NCBI GenBank assembly: GCA_964616985.1
Contig: CAZTVF010000099.1
Span: 1 to 20,096, forward strand
DNA from: CAZTVF01 sp964616985
GTDB lineage: Bacteria > Planctomycetota > Phycisphaerae > SM23-33
Length of the DNA stretch: 20,096 bases
Direction of reading: 5' to 3'
In this document: in pieces, positions 6,507 through 13,002 of the stretch
Layout of the letters: every line of letters begins with the position of its first letter
How positions within the stretch are numbered: position 1 is the stretch's first letter
Program-made: the position numbers and the translations under genes
Notes under the pieces: generated by a model
Databases searched by the model: none
Told to the model about the DNA's origin: nothing
Seen by the model: the letters and a program-made list of their open reading frames with translations, nothing else

Positions 6507-8231
6507 CTACGCCACCGACGCCACAACGGTGGAGAAGTCCGCCTGGAACTCCGCCAGCGTCAGCGTCAGCAGGCCGTCGTTGGGGCTGCTGTCCCACGTC
6601 TTGCCGTCCACGCCCCACGGGTTGTACACCGTGACGCTGGTGACGCCGGTCTCGCTCGACGTCGAGATCGATTTCACCTCGTAGGCGTGGGCGCCCATGA
6701 TCGGGCCCTTGTCGACCGTCTGGCTGCCCGCGGTCACGGCGTGGCCGCCCGCCAGCTGCGCGCTGATGTACGCCGAAAGATCGGCGGCGCTGGCCGTGGT
6801 GTCCTTCGTGGATGAACCCTGGCCGGTGATGGCGGCGTAGACGTCGCCCATCCAGCCGGCGTCGAGGCTCTTGTAGGAGTTCTGGCCGCTGCGGAAATAG
6901 GCATACGCCTTCTCCACCAGCGCCACCCACAGCTCGCCGTCGGGCGTGAGCTTCGAATAGGCCAGGCTGCCGCCCGTCGTCGCCGGCAGGTCGCCATCGA
7001 CGCGGACGTACACGGGCTGGCCGTTCCTATAGAAACGGACCGAATACGTGCCGTCGCCCAGCGGCGAGATCATCTGCCGGATGGCCGTGGGGTTCTGATC
7101 GGCGAAGCTCGACAGTGACGCCAACAGGAAGCAGTCGGCGGCGGCACCCTGCTGGATGTCGTTGTACTGCGGACCGCCCGTGAAGAGCGGTTTGCCCGCG
7201 AAACTGCTGTAGCTGTACGTAGTGGCGGGGTCCGCGATCTGCGGGCCGCTGGCCTGCAGGCCGATGTACTGCGAGCTCGTCGTGTCGGTGGTAAAGGGCT
7301 GGTAGAAGGACGTGACGGTGTGCACGCTGGCATTGGCGTTCTCGACCGTGCTGGCGTCGGTGACCGTGTCGGCGCTGTCCAGCCAGAAGATGTCGTCGCC
7401 GGAGCCGCCGCTGAGGCTCGACGCCCCGCCGCCGACACTGATGATCCAGTCGTTTCCGCCCTCACCGTACACGGCCGCACTGCCCTGGCCGCTGGCGTAG
7501 ACCCGGTCATCCCCTGCGCCGCCAAAGACGCAGTAGGGAACCTGCAGTGAATTGGCCATGCGGATGGAATCGTTCCCACCGAATGCATAGACGGCCACGC
7601 TGGCCAGGCCGCTGTAGTTCTGCACCGTGCTGCCCAGCTTCAGCATGATGGTGCTTCCGGACTGCATGAGGACGATCGAGTCCGAGGCGTCGGTGCCCAG
7701 GATTTGCAGCTGCGCGCCGCCTGCGAGAGAGATGACCGATGCCGTGACGGCGGCGCCAGGGCCGTAGACCGGACCGGGGGGCGGCGTGGGGGTCGGCGTT
7801 GGCGTTGGCGTTGGCGTCGGCGCAGGGTCGCTTGAGGCGTTGGTCACCTGCAGCAGGAACTTCCCTGTCGTCCAGTTGGAGCCCGAGGCGACCAGGTAGA
7901 ATCTCTGCCCAGCCGTGACGTTGAGCTTCACCTCGGCGTCCCGGGTGGTCGCGTCGCGGTTGTCGTTGGAGGCCACCAGTCGGCCCTGGCCGTCATAGAC
8001 CTTGAGCATCGGGTCCAGCGTCGACGACTGAGCAAACAGATCGACGGTCATCGCGCCGGTCGCCTTCACGGTGTAGTCATACGTGCGCGTCGCGCGGTAG
8101 CTCAGCGTGTCGGTGTAGCTCGTGGTGCTGACGGCGCCGAAGTTGGGCGCCGCCAAGGGAACGGCCGCGCTGAAAAGCACGCGCGGTTCCAGGTGATGTA
8201 GTCGATGCGATTTGCCCTGCGGTTGATTCAC
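6507..8231 (-). CDS. Exported calpain-like (family C2) cysteine protease with LEPR motif, PPC-like domain and calcium-binding repeats
   Basis: 574 residues from a GTG at 8229-8231, chosen because GAGGAAAG lies just upstream; the longer ATG start has no ribosome site. Order: HHLEPRVLFSAA (residues 12-23), a LEPR-x-LL-type N-terminus found on exported planctomycete proteins; a beta-sandwich resembling the PPC domain (about 35-130, with DPMLKVYDGQGRLVASND and VTAGQRFYLVA); a Thr-Pro linker (139-151); Gly/Asp-rich repeats like RTX calcium-binding repeats (about 215-285: FGGNDSI, FGGAGDDRVY, GEGGNDWI, GGSGDDIFWL); then the calpain core. The triad is intact: C367 in DCFLLASL, H515 in GAHAYEVK, N537 in YNPWG, with LWVALVEKAYAY (434-445) between. 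The calcium repeats may control folding outside the cell. No PEP-CTERM or other sorting tail is seen. The target is unknown. Confidence 0.92.
   Translation of the reverse strand: MNQPQGKSHRLHHLEPRVLFSAAVPLAAPNFGAVSTTSYTDTLSYRATRTYDYTVKATGAMTVDLFAQSSTLDPMLKVYDGQGRLVASNDNRDATTRDAEVKLNVTAGQRFYLVASGSNWTTGKFLLQVTNASSDPAPTPTPTPTPTPTPPPGPVYGPGAAVTASVISLAGGAQLQILGTDASDSIVLMQSGSTIMLKLGSTVQNYSGLASVAVYAFGGNDSIRMANSLQVPYCVFGGAGDDRVYASGQGSAAVYGEGGNDWIISVGGGASSLSGGSGDDIFWLDSADTVTDASTVENANASVHTVTSFYQPFTTDTTSSQYIGLQASGPQIADPATTYSYSSFAGKPLFTGGPQYNDIQQGAAADCFLLASLSSFADQNPTAIRQMISPLGDGTYSVRFYRNGQPVYVRVDGDLPATTGGSLAYSKLTPDGELWVALVEKAYAYFRSGQNSYKSLDAGWMGDVYAAITGQGSSTKDTTASAADLSAYISAQLAGGHAVTAGSQTVDKGPIMGAHAYEVKSISTSSETGVTSVTVYNPWGVDGKTWDSSPNDGLLTLTLAEFQADFSTVVASVA
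7789..7824 (-). repeat. Hexanucleotide repeat coding a Thr-Pro linker
   Basis: Five consecutive units of GGCGTT/GGCGTC/GGCGCA (plus strand 7795-7824), with a degenerate unit before them, encode alternating Thr and Pro between the PPC-like domain and the calcium-binding repeats. The tract could change length by slippage without breaking the frame, because each unit is two codons. Confidence 0.7.
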
Positions 8232-8393
8232 GTTCTTTCCTCGTTTTTGCGGTTCCGCCTGTGGGCAGAATGCCGCGTTTACTGTGATTCGTGGACTTGC
8301 CGCCCCGGGACCCCTAGGGGCCATTGGGAAAAACTGTGCGGCGCGCACGGTTCCATGTGGATCGTCGGGCCCTGCTGCGGATCGGGCCTGCAG

Positions 8394-8426
8394 GACGCAT
8401 CGGGAATTCTCCGCGGAGAATGCGTC
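8394..8426. promoter_or_regulatory. Bulged hairpin
   Basis: GACGCAT (8394-8400) pairs with ATGCGTC (8420-8426). Between them a 7-base bulge is followed by the self-complementary TCTCCGCGGAGA (8408-8419), so the whole can fold as a two-tier stem on either strand. No T-run follows, so it is not a clear terminator; it may be an operator or part of a leader. Confidence 0.4.
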
Positions 8427-8678
8427 TCTTTCACCGACGATTGATGCTCATGATGACCAACAGGCCCTAGGGAAATCAAGACAAAAGCATCACATTGTGA
8501 TACCCCCTACCACCCCTAGGTCAACTCGGGGCGTCTCCATCTCCCCGTGGGCGATGGGCTTGCGAATCTTCCATGGTCCGGTCTGTATGTGAGTTTTTTC
8601 GTCCTGTTCCCGGAATTCCCCATGCTCCACGTCCCGATGTCCCGGCGGGACACGCGACAAGGAAGCCCATCTTCCTTC

Positions 8679-8708
8679 TTCCCAAGCCTCCGCCGTCTGC
8701 GTTATCCT
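8679..8708 (+). promoter_or_regulatory. Possible promoter for glcD
   Basis: TTCCCA (8679-8684), an 18-base spacer and TATCCT (8703-8708). The -10 ends 7 bases before the ATG, which has no Shine-Dalgarno site. The -35 is weak; the -10 and its position match those before ispF. Confidence 0.33.
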
Positions 8709-8715
8709 CTTGGCC

Positions 8716-10149
8716 ATGACTCCCGATACGTACAACTCAGTCACGCCGCAGATCGCAACGGAACTCGCCGCCATCGTGGGCGAGTCCTACGTCGTCTATG
8801 GCGACGCCGATCGCCTCGAGCCCTTTTCGCACGATGAGGTGCCTGACCGCCGGTACGCCCACATGCCCGAGGCGGCCGTGCGACCTCGGACGGCCGACGA
8901 GATCTCCCGCATCATGAAGCTCGCCAACCGCTGCCGCATCCCCGTCACGCCGCGCGGGGCGGGCTCGGGCCTGTCCGGCGGGGCCGTGCCGCTGCATGGC
9001 GGCATCGTGCTGCTGTGCGACCGCATGAACCGCATCCTCGAGGTCGACCCGCAGAACATGGTCGCCGTCGTCGAACCCGGCGTGGTGACCAACGAGATCA
9101 ACGACGCCATCCGCCCGCATGGACTGTTCTACGCGGGCTACCCCATGAGCCTCGAGACGTGCTACATCGGCGGCAACGTCGCCGAAAACGCCGGCGGCGG
9201 CAAGGCTGTCAGGTATGGCGTCACCGGCAGGTACGTGCTGGGGCTCGACGTGGTCACCCCCACCGGCAGCTTCGTCTCCCTCGGCGGCAAGCTCGTTAAG
9301 AACGTCACCGGCTACGACCTCATTTCGCTGATGGTCGGCAGCGAAGGCACACTGGGCATCTTCACCAAGATCGTCCTCAAGCTCATGCCCCTGCCGACGG
9401 CAAACGTCGACCTGCTCGTGCTGTTCCGCTCGGCCGAGGAGGCGGTGGCGGCGGTGCCGCGGATCATGACCGGCGGCATCATCCCCACGTCGATCGAGTT
9501 CATGGACCAGACCTCCATCCACGCCGCGTGCAAGTACCTCAACGAGACCATCCCCTACCAGCAGGCCGGGCCCGATGGGGCGGCGCTGCTCATCAGCGTC
9601 GAAGGCACCGAGATGGAACGCGTCGAACGCGAATACGAAGACATCGGCATGCAGTGCATGGACTGCGGCGCGGTCGAGGTCTACGTGGCCGACAACTTCA
9701 CCACCTCCGAACGCATCTGGAAAGTCCGCCGCAACATCGGCGAGGCGTTCAACCTCGTCAGCCGAAACCAGAGCGGCGAGGACATCGTCGTGCCCCCCGC
9801 CGCCATCCCGCAGATGGCCGCCAAGCTGCGGGAACTCGCCGCCCGCTATGGCATCGTCATCCCCTGCTTCGGCCACGCCGGCGACGGCAACCTGCACGCC
9901 CGCATCGTGATGAACCCCGCGTGGGCGGTCGAGAAATGGCGGGCAACGTTGCCCGAGATTCTCAAGGAGATTTACGCGCTGACGGCCTCGCTGGGCGGGC
10001 GGATCAGCGGCGAGCACGGCATCGGCCACAAGCGAAAGGCCTACATGTCGCTGGTGGTCTCCACGCCCTACATCGAGATGCTCAAGGCCGTGAAGAGAGC
10101 CCTGGACCCCAACAATATTCTGAACCCGGGCAAGATCTTCGACTTGTAA
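8716..10149 (+). CDS. glcD: FAD-linked oxidase, glycolate/D-lactate dehydrogenase subunit GlcD
   Basis: 477 residues. Oxidises a 2-hydroxy acid (glycolate or D-lactate) to the 2-keto acid with FAD. The N-terminal FAD-binding type 4 domain shows PRGAGSGLSGGAVP (about residues 76-89), the pyrophosphate loop, then PGVVTNEIND, GGNVAENAGGGKAVRYG and VGSEGTLGIFT. The C-terminal cap domain has CFGHAGDGNLHARI and GGRISGEHGIGHKRKAYM, with the histidines typical of the D-lactate/glycolate family, and ends in LDPNNILNPGKIFDL. The ATG at 8716 is preferred to a TTG two codons earlier. It lacks a Shine-Dalgarno site. The usual partners GlcE and the iron-sulfur GlcF are not adjacent: the next gene is a GH10 enzyme 214 bases downstream. 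The electron acceptor and true substrate are therefore unresolved. Confidence 0.93.
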   Translation: MTPDTYNSVTPQIATELAAIVGESYVVYGDADRLEPFSHDEVPDRRYAHMPEAAVRPRTADEISRIMKLANRCRIPVTPRGAGSGLSGGAVPLHGGIVLLCDRMNRILEVDPQNMVAVVEPGVVTNEINDAIRPHGLFYAGYPMSLETCYIGGNVAENAGGGKAVRYGVTGRYVLGLDVVTPTGSFVSLGGKLVKNVTGYDLISLMVGSEGTLGIFTKIVLKLMPLPTANVDLLVLFRSAEEAVAAVPRIMTGGIIPTSIEFMDQTSIHAACKYLNETIPYQQAGPDGAALLISVEGTEMERVEREYEDIGMQCMDCGAVEVYVADNFTTSERIWKVRRNIGEAFNLVSRNQSGEDIVVPPAAIPQMAAKLRELAARYGIVIPCFGHAGDGNLHARIVMNPAWAVEKWRATLPEILKEIYALTASLGGRISGEHGIGHKRKAYMSLVVSTPYIEMLKAVKRALDPNNILNPGKIFDL

Positions 10150-10192
10150 AAGAAGGTCGCTCGCACTGACCATCCGCACGTCTGCGTCACCC

Positions 10193-10219
10193 AAAGCCGG
10201 CCCACTGCGTGGGTCGGTA
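10193..10219 (-). repeat. 27-base hairpin element, copy A
   Basis: Read on the minus strand it begins TACCGAC, has the stem-loop CCAC-GCA-GTGG in the middle and ends GCCGGCTTT. The full stem is 9 bp with one G-T pair and a 3-base GCA loop. It matches copy B at 18318-18344 position for position, with the central stem bases changed on both sides (CC/GG here, GG/CC there). It lies 44 bases after the glcD stop. It could end or protect the glcD transcript. Confidence 0.6.
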
Positions 10220-10308
10220 ACCCTTGAACCGCGTCGACGACACGGGAATCCGCCCGCGCCTCTTTCGCGCCCCCCGCTGCTCAGCAGTCTTTCCGTTGGA
10301 AATCCATT

Positions 10309-10337
10309 TTGCTTTCCCCCTGCACACCGCGTAGCAT
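10309..10337 (+). promoter_or_regulatory. Possible promoter for the GH10 gene
   Basis: TTGCTT (10309-10314), a 17-base spacer and TAGCAT (10332-10337). The expected start near 10344 leaves a leader of about 20 bases that contains the Shine-Dalgarno sequence AAAGGAGAG at about 10352-10360. Confidence 0.4.
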
Positions 10338-10363
10338 TTGCACCACACTTCAAAGGAGAGCCT

Positions 10364-11572
10364 ATGTCCTCTTCCCTTCCCAGCCATCGCGCAGCCGATG
10401 TCACGGTCAAGATCACCAACGCCGCCGGACAGCCCTTGGCCAACGCGGCCGTCACCGTTCGCCAGACAGCCCACAAGTTCCTGTTCGGCTCGAACATCTT
10501 CGCTCTGAACCCCGCCGACAGCGCCCCGCTGCAGCAGGCGTACCAGGCCCGCTTCAAAGAGCTGCTGAACTACGCGACGCTGCCGTTCTACTGGGGCGGA
10601 TTCGAGCCCACGCCCGGTGAGCTCGGCACCGAGCGGGTCAAGACGATGGCAAAATGGTGTGCCGCCCAGGGCATCGCCACCAAGGGCCACCCGCTGTGCT
10701 GGCACGAGGTCTGGCCGAAGTGGATGCTCGACCGGACCGACGCCGAGGTGCTGTCACTGCAGCTGGCCCGCATCGAGCGCGAGGTCACCGCTTTCCGCGG
10801 CCTGATCGATATCTGGGACGTGCTCAACGAAGCCGTCGTCATGCCCAACTTCACCCGCAGCCCCAGCAACCTCATCGCCATCTGCGGCAAGATCGGCGCG
10901 GTGGAACTCATCAAGCGGGTCTTCGCGGCGGCACGGGCCGCCAATCCGTCGGCCACGCTGCTGCTGAACGATTACATCGTGACGGCCGACTACGAGCAAC
11001 TGATCGACCGCTGCCTGCAGGCGGGCATCGAGATCGACGTCATCGGCATCCAGTCGCACATGCACGCGGGCTACTGGGGGGCCGACAAGGCCCATGAGGT
11101 GTGCGACCGCTTCAGCCGCTTCGGCAAGCCGCTCCACTTCACCGAACTGACGCTGCAGAGCGGCGACATGCGGCAGAACATCCCCTTCGGCGGCCCGCGA
11201 CTGGAGGATTGGTCAAGCACCGCCGCCGGCGAGGATCGCCAGTGCGGCGAGGTGACCGACTTCTACACGACGCTCTTCTCGCACCCGGGGGTTCACGGGA
11301 TCACCTGGTGGGACTTCTGCGACGCCAACGCCTGGATGGGCGCCCCGGCCGGGCTGATCCGCAAGGACGGCACGCCCAAGCCCGCCTACGACGCCCTGCT
11401 CGATCTCGTCCGCCGCCGCTGGTGGACCGGCGAAACCAAGCTCCGCACAGACGCCACCGGCGCCGTGCGCTTCCGCGCCACGCTGGGCCGCTACGCTTTG
11501 TCCGCCAGCGGACGGGAGCAGAGGTTTGAGGTGCACACGACGGGTGATACGACAGCCACCGTGAGCGTTTGA
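10364..11572 (+). CDS. GH10 family endo-1,4-beta-xylanase-like glycoside hydrolase
   Basis: 402 residues. GH10 enzymes cut beta-1,4-xylan with retention of configuration. The barrel motifs run in order: FYWGGFEPTPGE (75-86), GHPLCWHEVWPKW (108-120), DIWDVLNEAVV with the likely acid/base E156, LLNDYIV (200-206), IGIQSHMHAGYW (228-239), HFTELTL with the likely nucleophile E261, and ITWWDFCDANAWMGAPAGL. Residues 11-45 (VTVKITNAAGQPLANAAVTV) look like a small beta domain, and the last 45 residues form another beta-rich tail. AAAGGAGAG sits four to five bases before the ATG. There is no signal peptide: the N-terminus MSSSLPSHRAAD is polar. So it acts on imported oligosaccharides, or leaves by another route, or the start is misjudged. 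No other polysaccharide genes surround it. Confidence 0.92.
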   Translation: MSSSLPSHRAADVTVKITNAAGQPLANAAVTVRQTAHKFLFGSNIFALNPADSAPLQQAYQARFKELLNYATLPFYWGGFEPTPGELGTERVKTMAKWCAAQGIATKGHPLCWHEVWPKWMLDRTDAEVLSLQLARIEREVTAFRGLIDIWDVLNEAVVMPNFTRSPSNLIAICGKIGAVELIKRVFAAARAANPSATLLLNDYIVTADYEQLIDRCLQAGIEIDVIGIQSHMHAGYWGADKAHEVCDRFSRFGKPLHFTELTLQSGDMRQNIPFGGPRLEDWSSTAAGEDRQCGEVTDFYTTLFSHPGVHGITWWDFCDANAWMGAPAGLIRKDGTPKPAYDALLDLVRRRWWTGETKLRTDATGAVRFRATLGRYALSASGREQRFEVHTTGDTTATVSV

Positions 11573-11602
11573 ACCTCGACATGGGATAACGGGAAATAAA
11601 AC

Positions 11603-11638
11603 AGCCCGCAGCATCGCGTCCTTGCGATGCTGCGGGCT
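11603..11638. terminator. Strong hairpin terminator between convergent genes
   Basis: A perfect 15-bp stem (AGCCCGCAGCATCGC, 11603-11617, with 11624-11638) and a 6-base loop, 31 bases after the GH10 stop. On the plus strand the T-tract is poor (TATTC). On the minus strand it is followed by GTTTTATTT, so it suits the convergent B12-domain gene as well, although 177 bases beyond that gene's stop. Confidence 0.75.
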
Positions 11639-11649
11639 TATTCACGTCT

Positions 11650-11675
11650 CGGCCCGACGGGCGGGCCGGTTTGTT
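11650..11675 (+). terminator. Second hairpin, tandem to the first
   Basis: CGGCCCG (11650-11656) and CGGGCCG (11662-11668) form a perfect 7-bp stem with a 5-base loop, followed by GTTTGTT. It may back up termination after the GH10 gene. The remaining stretch to 11814 has only small inverted repeats (11716-11735 with one bulge; 11766-11781) and no gene. Confidence 0.45.
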
Positions 11676-11814
11676 CAACGACATTCTTTCGGCGGCGAGC
11701 GTCCGGGCTGCCGATGGCGGGACGTACCGTCCGCCGCTAAGGGTCACCAATCTCGCTCACTGCTCACCGTCTGCTTACGGTCTGGAGTCTTCAGCTCGCG
11801 CCAGTTACTGATTC

Positions 11815-12567
11815 TCAAGCTTCGACGGTGGCCAGCTTCATCTTGCGCATCTCGCTGGGGTGGGCCTTGGACTGCTTGCGTTTGCGGCGGCGGCCGGGCT
11901 GCGGCACGTCAGGCTGCGGCACGCGGACGGGATGATCCTCGACGGCCTGCAGCGCCATTGCGACGGTCGGGGCGTACAGGTCGGCCTTGATCTCCTCGGC
12001 CAGGCCCTCGGCGCGATTGAACACGCCGCCGGTCACCAGGATCTGCATCTCCTGCAGGGCGCCCATCGAATGGATTTCATCAATCAGCTTCCGCATGCCC
12101 GGGACGCCGGCCGGCTGCGTGCCGTACACGCACAACACCTCGGGGCGAATCTTGCCCAGGAACTGCACGATCTCGTCGTTAGGCACGCCGGAGCCCAGGA
12201 ACCACACGCTCCAGCCCTCGGCCTCGAAAAGGTCGGCGGTGATCTGGGCGCCGAGTTCCTCGACCTCGCCCTCGCCGCAGGCGACGACCATCCGCCGCCC
12301 GGTCTTGGGCTTGCGGGCCAGCAGCGCCTGCAGCGTGTCGGCCAGCATGCGGTTGATCCGGGTGGACATGTGCTCCATGATGCGGGTGATATGGTTGTTG
12401 CGGTACAGCTTGTCGACCTGCTCCATCGCCGGCCATATGACCAACTGCAGTAACTTGGACGCGTCGATGCCGCGGTCCTGGGCGGCCAGGATCAGTTCGC
12501 GGGCCTCGCAGCGCTTCCCGACAAAGAGGTGCTCCAGGTACTGCTTGAAGAGTTCGGCGATGGTCAT
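11815..12567 (-). CDS. B12-binding-domain protein with altered cobalamin motif and basic tail
   Basis: 250 residues. Residues 1-90 form a helical bundle like the cap domain that precedes B12-binding domains in methionine-synthase-type and CarH-type proteins (LILAAQDRGIDASKLLQLVIWPAMEQV, here in part; ITRIMEHMSTRINRML). Residues about 91-200 follow the Rossmann-like B12 fold: ADLFEAEGWSVWFLGSGVPNDEIV, then VLCVYGTQ, then ILVTGGVFNRAEGLA. The expected DxHxxG motif is ExExxG (E101, E103, G106), so the lower cobalt ligand histidine is missing. The tail from about 214 is rich in Arg/Lys (GRRRKRKQSK), which could bind nucleic acid. No DNA-binding helix-turn-helix is seen. AGGA lies seven bases before the ATG at 12565-12567. 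No B12-dependent enzyme is adjacent. A light or redox sensor, or a degenerate non-binding version, are the main options. Confidence 0.88.
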   Translation of the reverse strand: MTIAELFKQYLEHLFVGKRCEARELILAAQDRGIDASKLLQLVIWPAMEQVDKLYRNNHITRIMEHMSTRINRMLADTLQALLARKPKTGRRMVVACGEGEVEELGAQITADLFEAEGWSVWFLGSGVPNDEIVQFLGKIRPEVLCVYGTQPAGVPGMRKLIDEIHSMGALQEMQILVTGGVFNRAEGLAEEIKADLYAPTVAMALQAVEDHPVRVPQPDVPQPGRRRKRKQSKAHPSEMRKMKLATVEA

Positions 12568-12594
12568 TGCTAGTCCTCATCCAGCCTTGGCGAA

Positions 12595-12646
12595 GCGATC
12601 CCTGCTCCGTTGCGGCTATCGGTGTGTCCCGGCGGCAATCCCTGCC
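12595..12646 (-). promoter_or_regulatory. GGA-rich leader of the B12-domain gene with a 12-base direct repeat
   Basis: GCGATCCCTGCT (12595-12606) and GCAATCCCTGCC (12635-12646) are 10/12 identical and exactly 40 bases apart. On the minus strand each reads CAGGGAT inside a small potential hairpin (for example GGCA-GGGAT-TGCC). The roughly 80 bases before the start codon hold six GGA triplets, the last in the Shine-Dalgarno site. AnGGA in hairpin loops is the recognition pattern of CsrA/RsmA; regulation by it is inference. Confidence 0.3.
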
Positions 12647-12778
12647 AGCCGGACCAGGTGAAATGTCAATTACGAAACGCTGCGGCTTCTGCGTAAGACT
12701 CTGCTACTTCTTGGTTTGCCTGCTTCATCATCTCGGCAACCACTTCTGTTAAGATGGGCAACTTAGTTAACACAGATA

Positions 12779-12797
12779 AGATCGGAATTGACGATCT
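12779..12797. promoter_or_regulatory. Inverted repeat, possible operator
   Basis: AGATCG (12779-12784) and CGATCT (12792-12797) are perfect inverted arms separated by 7 bases. The repeat ends 6 bases before the -35 element of the promoter at 12804-12832, a position suited to a dimeric regulator. Confidence 0.35.
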
Positions 12798-12803
12798 GGA
12801 AAC

Positions 12804-12832
12804 TTGAGGGATTTTGGTAAAATGGATAAAAT
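12804..12832 (+). promoter_or_regulatory. Promoter upstream of ispF
   Basis: TTGAGG (12804-12809), a 17-base spacer and TAAAAT (12827-12832): 4/6 and 5/6 matches at ideal spacing inside the AT-rich patch. Transcription from about 12839 would give ispF a leader of about 164 bases. An unrecognised small gene or RNA could also be its target. Confidence 0.45.
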
Positions 12833-12967
12833 AAGACGACGGGGCAATATGGCGGCCGGCACTATCGGCGGGAACGGACCCCGCTGGCTCTATGCCATTC
12901 CAGCCGTGAGTGCCCTGCCGCAGGAGTATAGCGAGGGCGGCAAAACCCCATTCCCGGCGCATCATCC

Positions 12968-12996
12968 TTTGCATCCTGCCCGCGAGGGGTTATCCT
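12968..12996 (+). promoter_or_regulatory. Possible start-proximal promoter of ispF
   Basis: TTTGCA (12968-12973), a 17-base spacer and TATCCT (12991-12996), which ends 6 bases before the ATG. Transcription from here would be leaderless. The GTTATCCT string is shared with the glcD upstream region. A GAGGGG at 12984-12989 is too far from the ATG (13 bases) for a good ribosome site. Confidence 0.38.
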
Positions 12997-13002
12997 ATAG
13001 AC

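Larger units (their letters stand above)
8232..8715. other. Gene-free divergent region between the protease gene and glcD
   Basis: 484 bases separate two divergent start codons. No frame here has a ribosome site with plausible protein content. It holds three CCTAGG-centred palindromes (8311-8320, 8465-8472, 8513-8520), a bulged hairpin (8394-8426), and a 13-base palindrome ATCACA-T-TGTGAT (8489-8501). No tRNA or clear riboswitch fold is visible. Confidence 0.6.
12568..13002. other. Divergent control region with an AT-rich patch
   Basis: 435 bases between the starts of the B12-domain gene and ispF. The part from about 12661 to 12850 is visibly richer in A and T than anything else in the window. 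It contains a good plus-strand promoter, an inverted repeat just before it, a start-proximal -10 for ispF, and GGA-rich sequence facing the B12-domain gene. A minus-strand frame (12666-12974, 102 codons) is open but has no ribosome site and ordinary-looking protein only in its last 30 codons, so it is not called. Confidence 0.55.

Noticed and set aside
8489..8501. CRP-like palindrome ATCACA-T-TGTGAT
   Set aside because: The half-sites are in the reverse order and too close together compared with the CRP site TGTGA-N6-TCACA.
10211..10240. tRNA-like T-loop string (GGTTCAAGG on the minus strand)
   Set aside because: No acceptor, D or anticodon arm could be assembled around it.
8737..10557. 606-codon open frame on the minus strand
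   Set aside because: Lies opposite glcD, whose protein is strongly conserved. The antisense product is low complexity and unrelated to any family I know.
11716..11735. Possible third copy of the 27-base hairpin element
   Set aside because: It has a 3-base loop and a bulged stem, but lacks the GCA loop, the TACCGAC start and the CTTT end.
12600..12660. Cobalamin riboswitch in front of the B12-domain gene
   Set aside because: The conserved B12-box and the other core strings of that riboswitch could not be found. The local sequence is better described by the GGA repeats.
12664..12669. Perfect minus-strand TTGACA near the B12-domain gene
   Set aside because: No -10-like hexamer at 15-19 bases downstream on that strand.
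12666..12974. 102-codon minus-strand frame upstream of the B12-domain gene
   Set aside because: No ribosome site and a mostly unconvincing sequence. Only the last 30 codons look protein-like, so it is discussed as a finding and not called.
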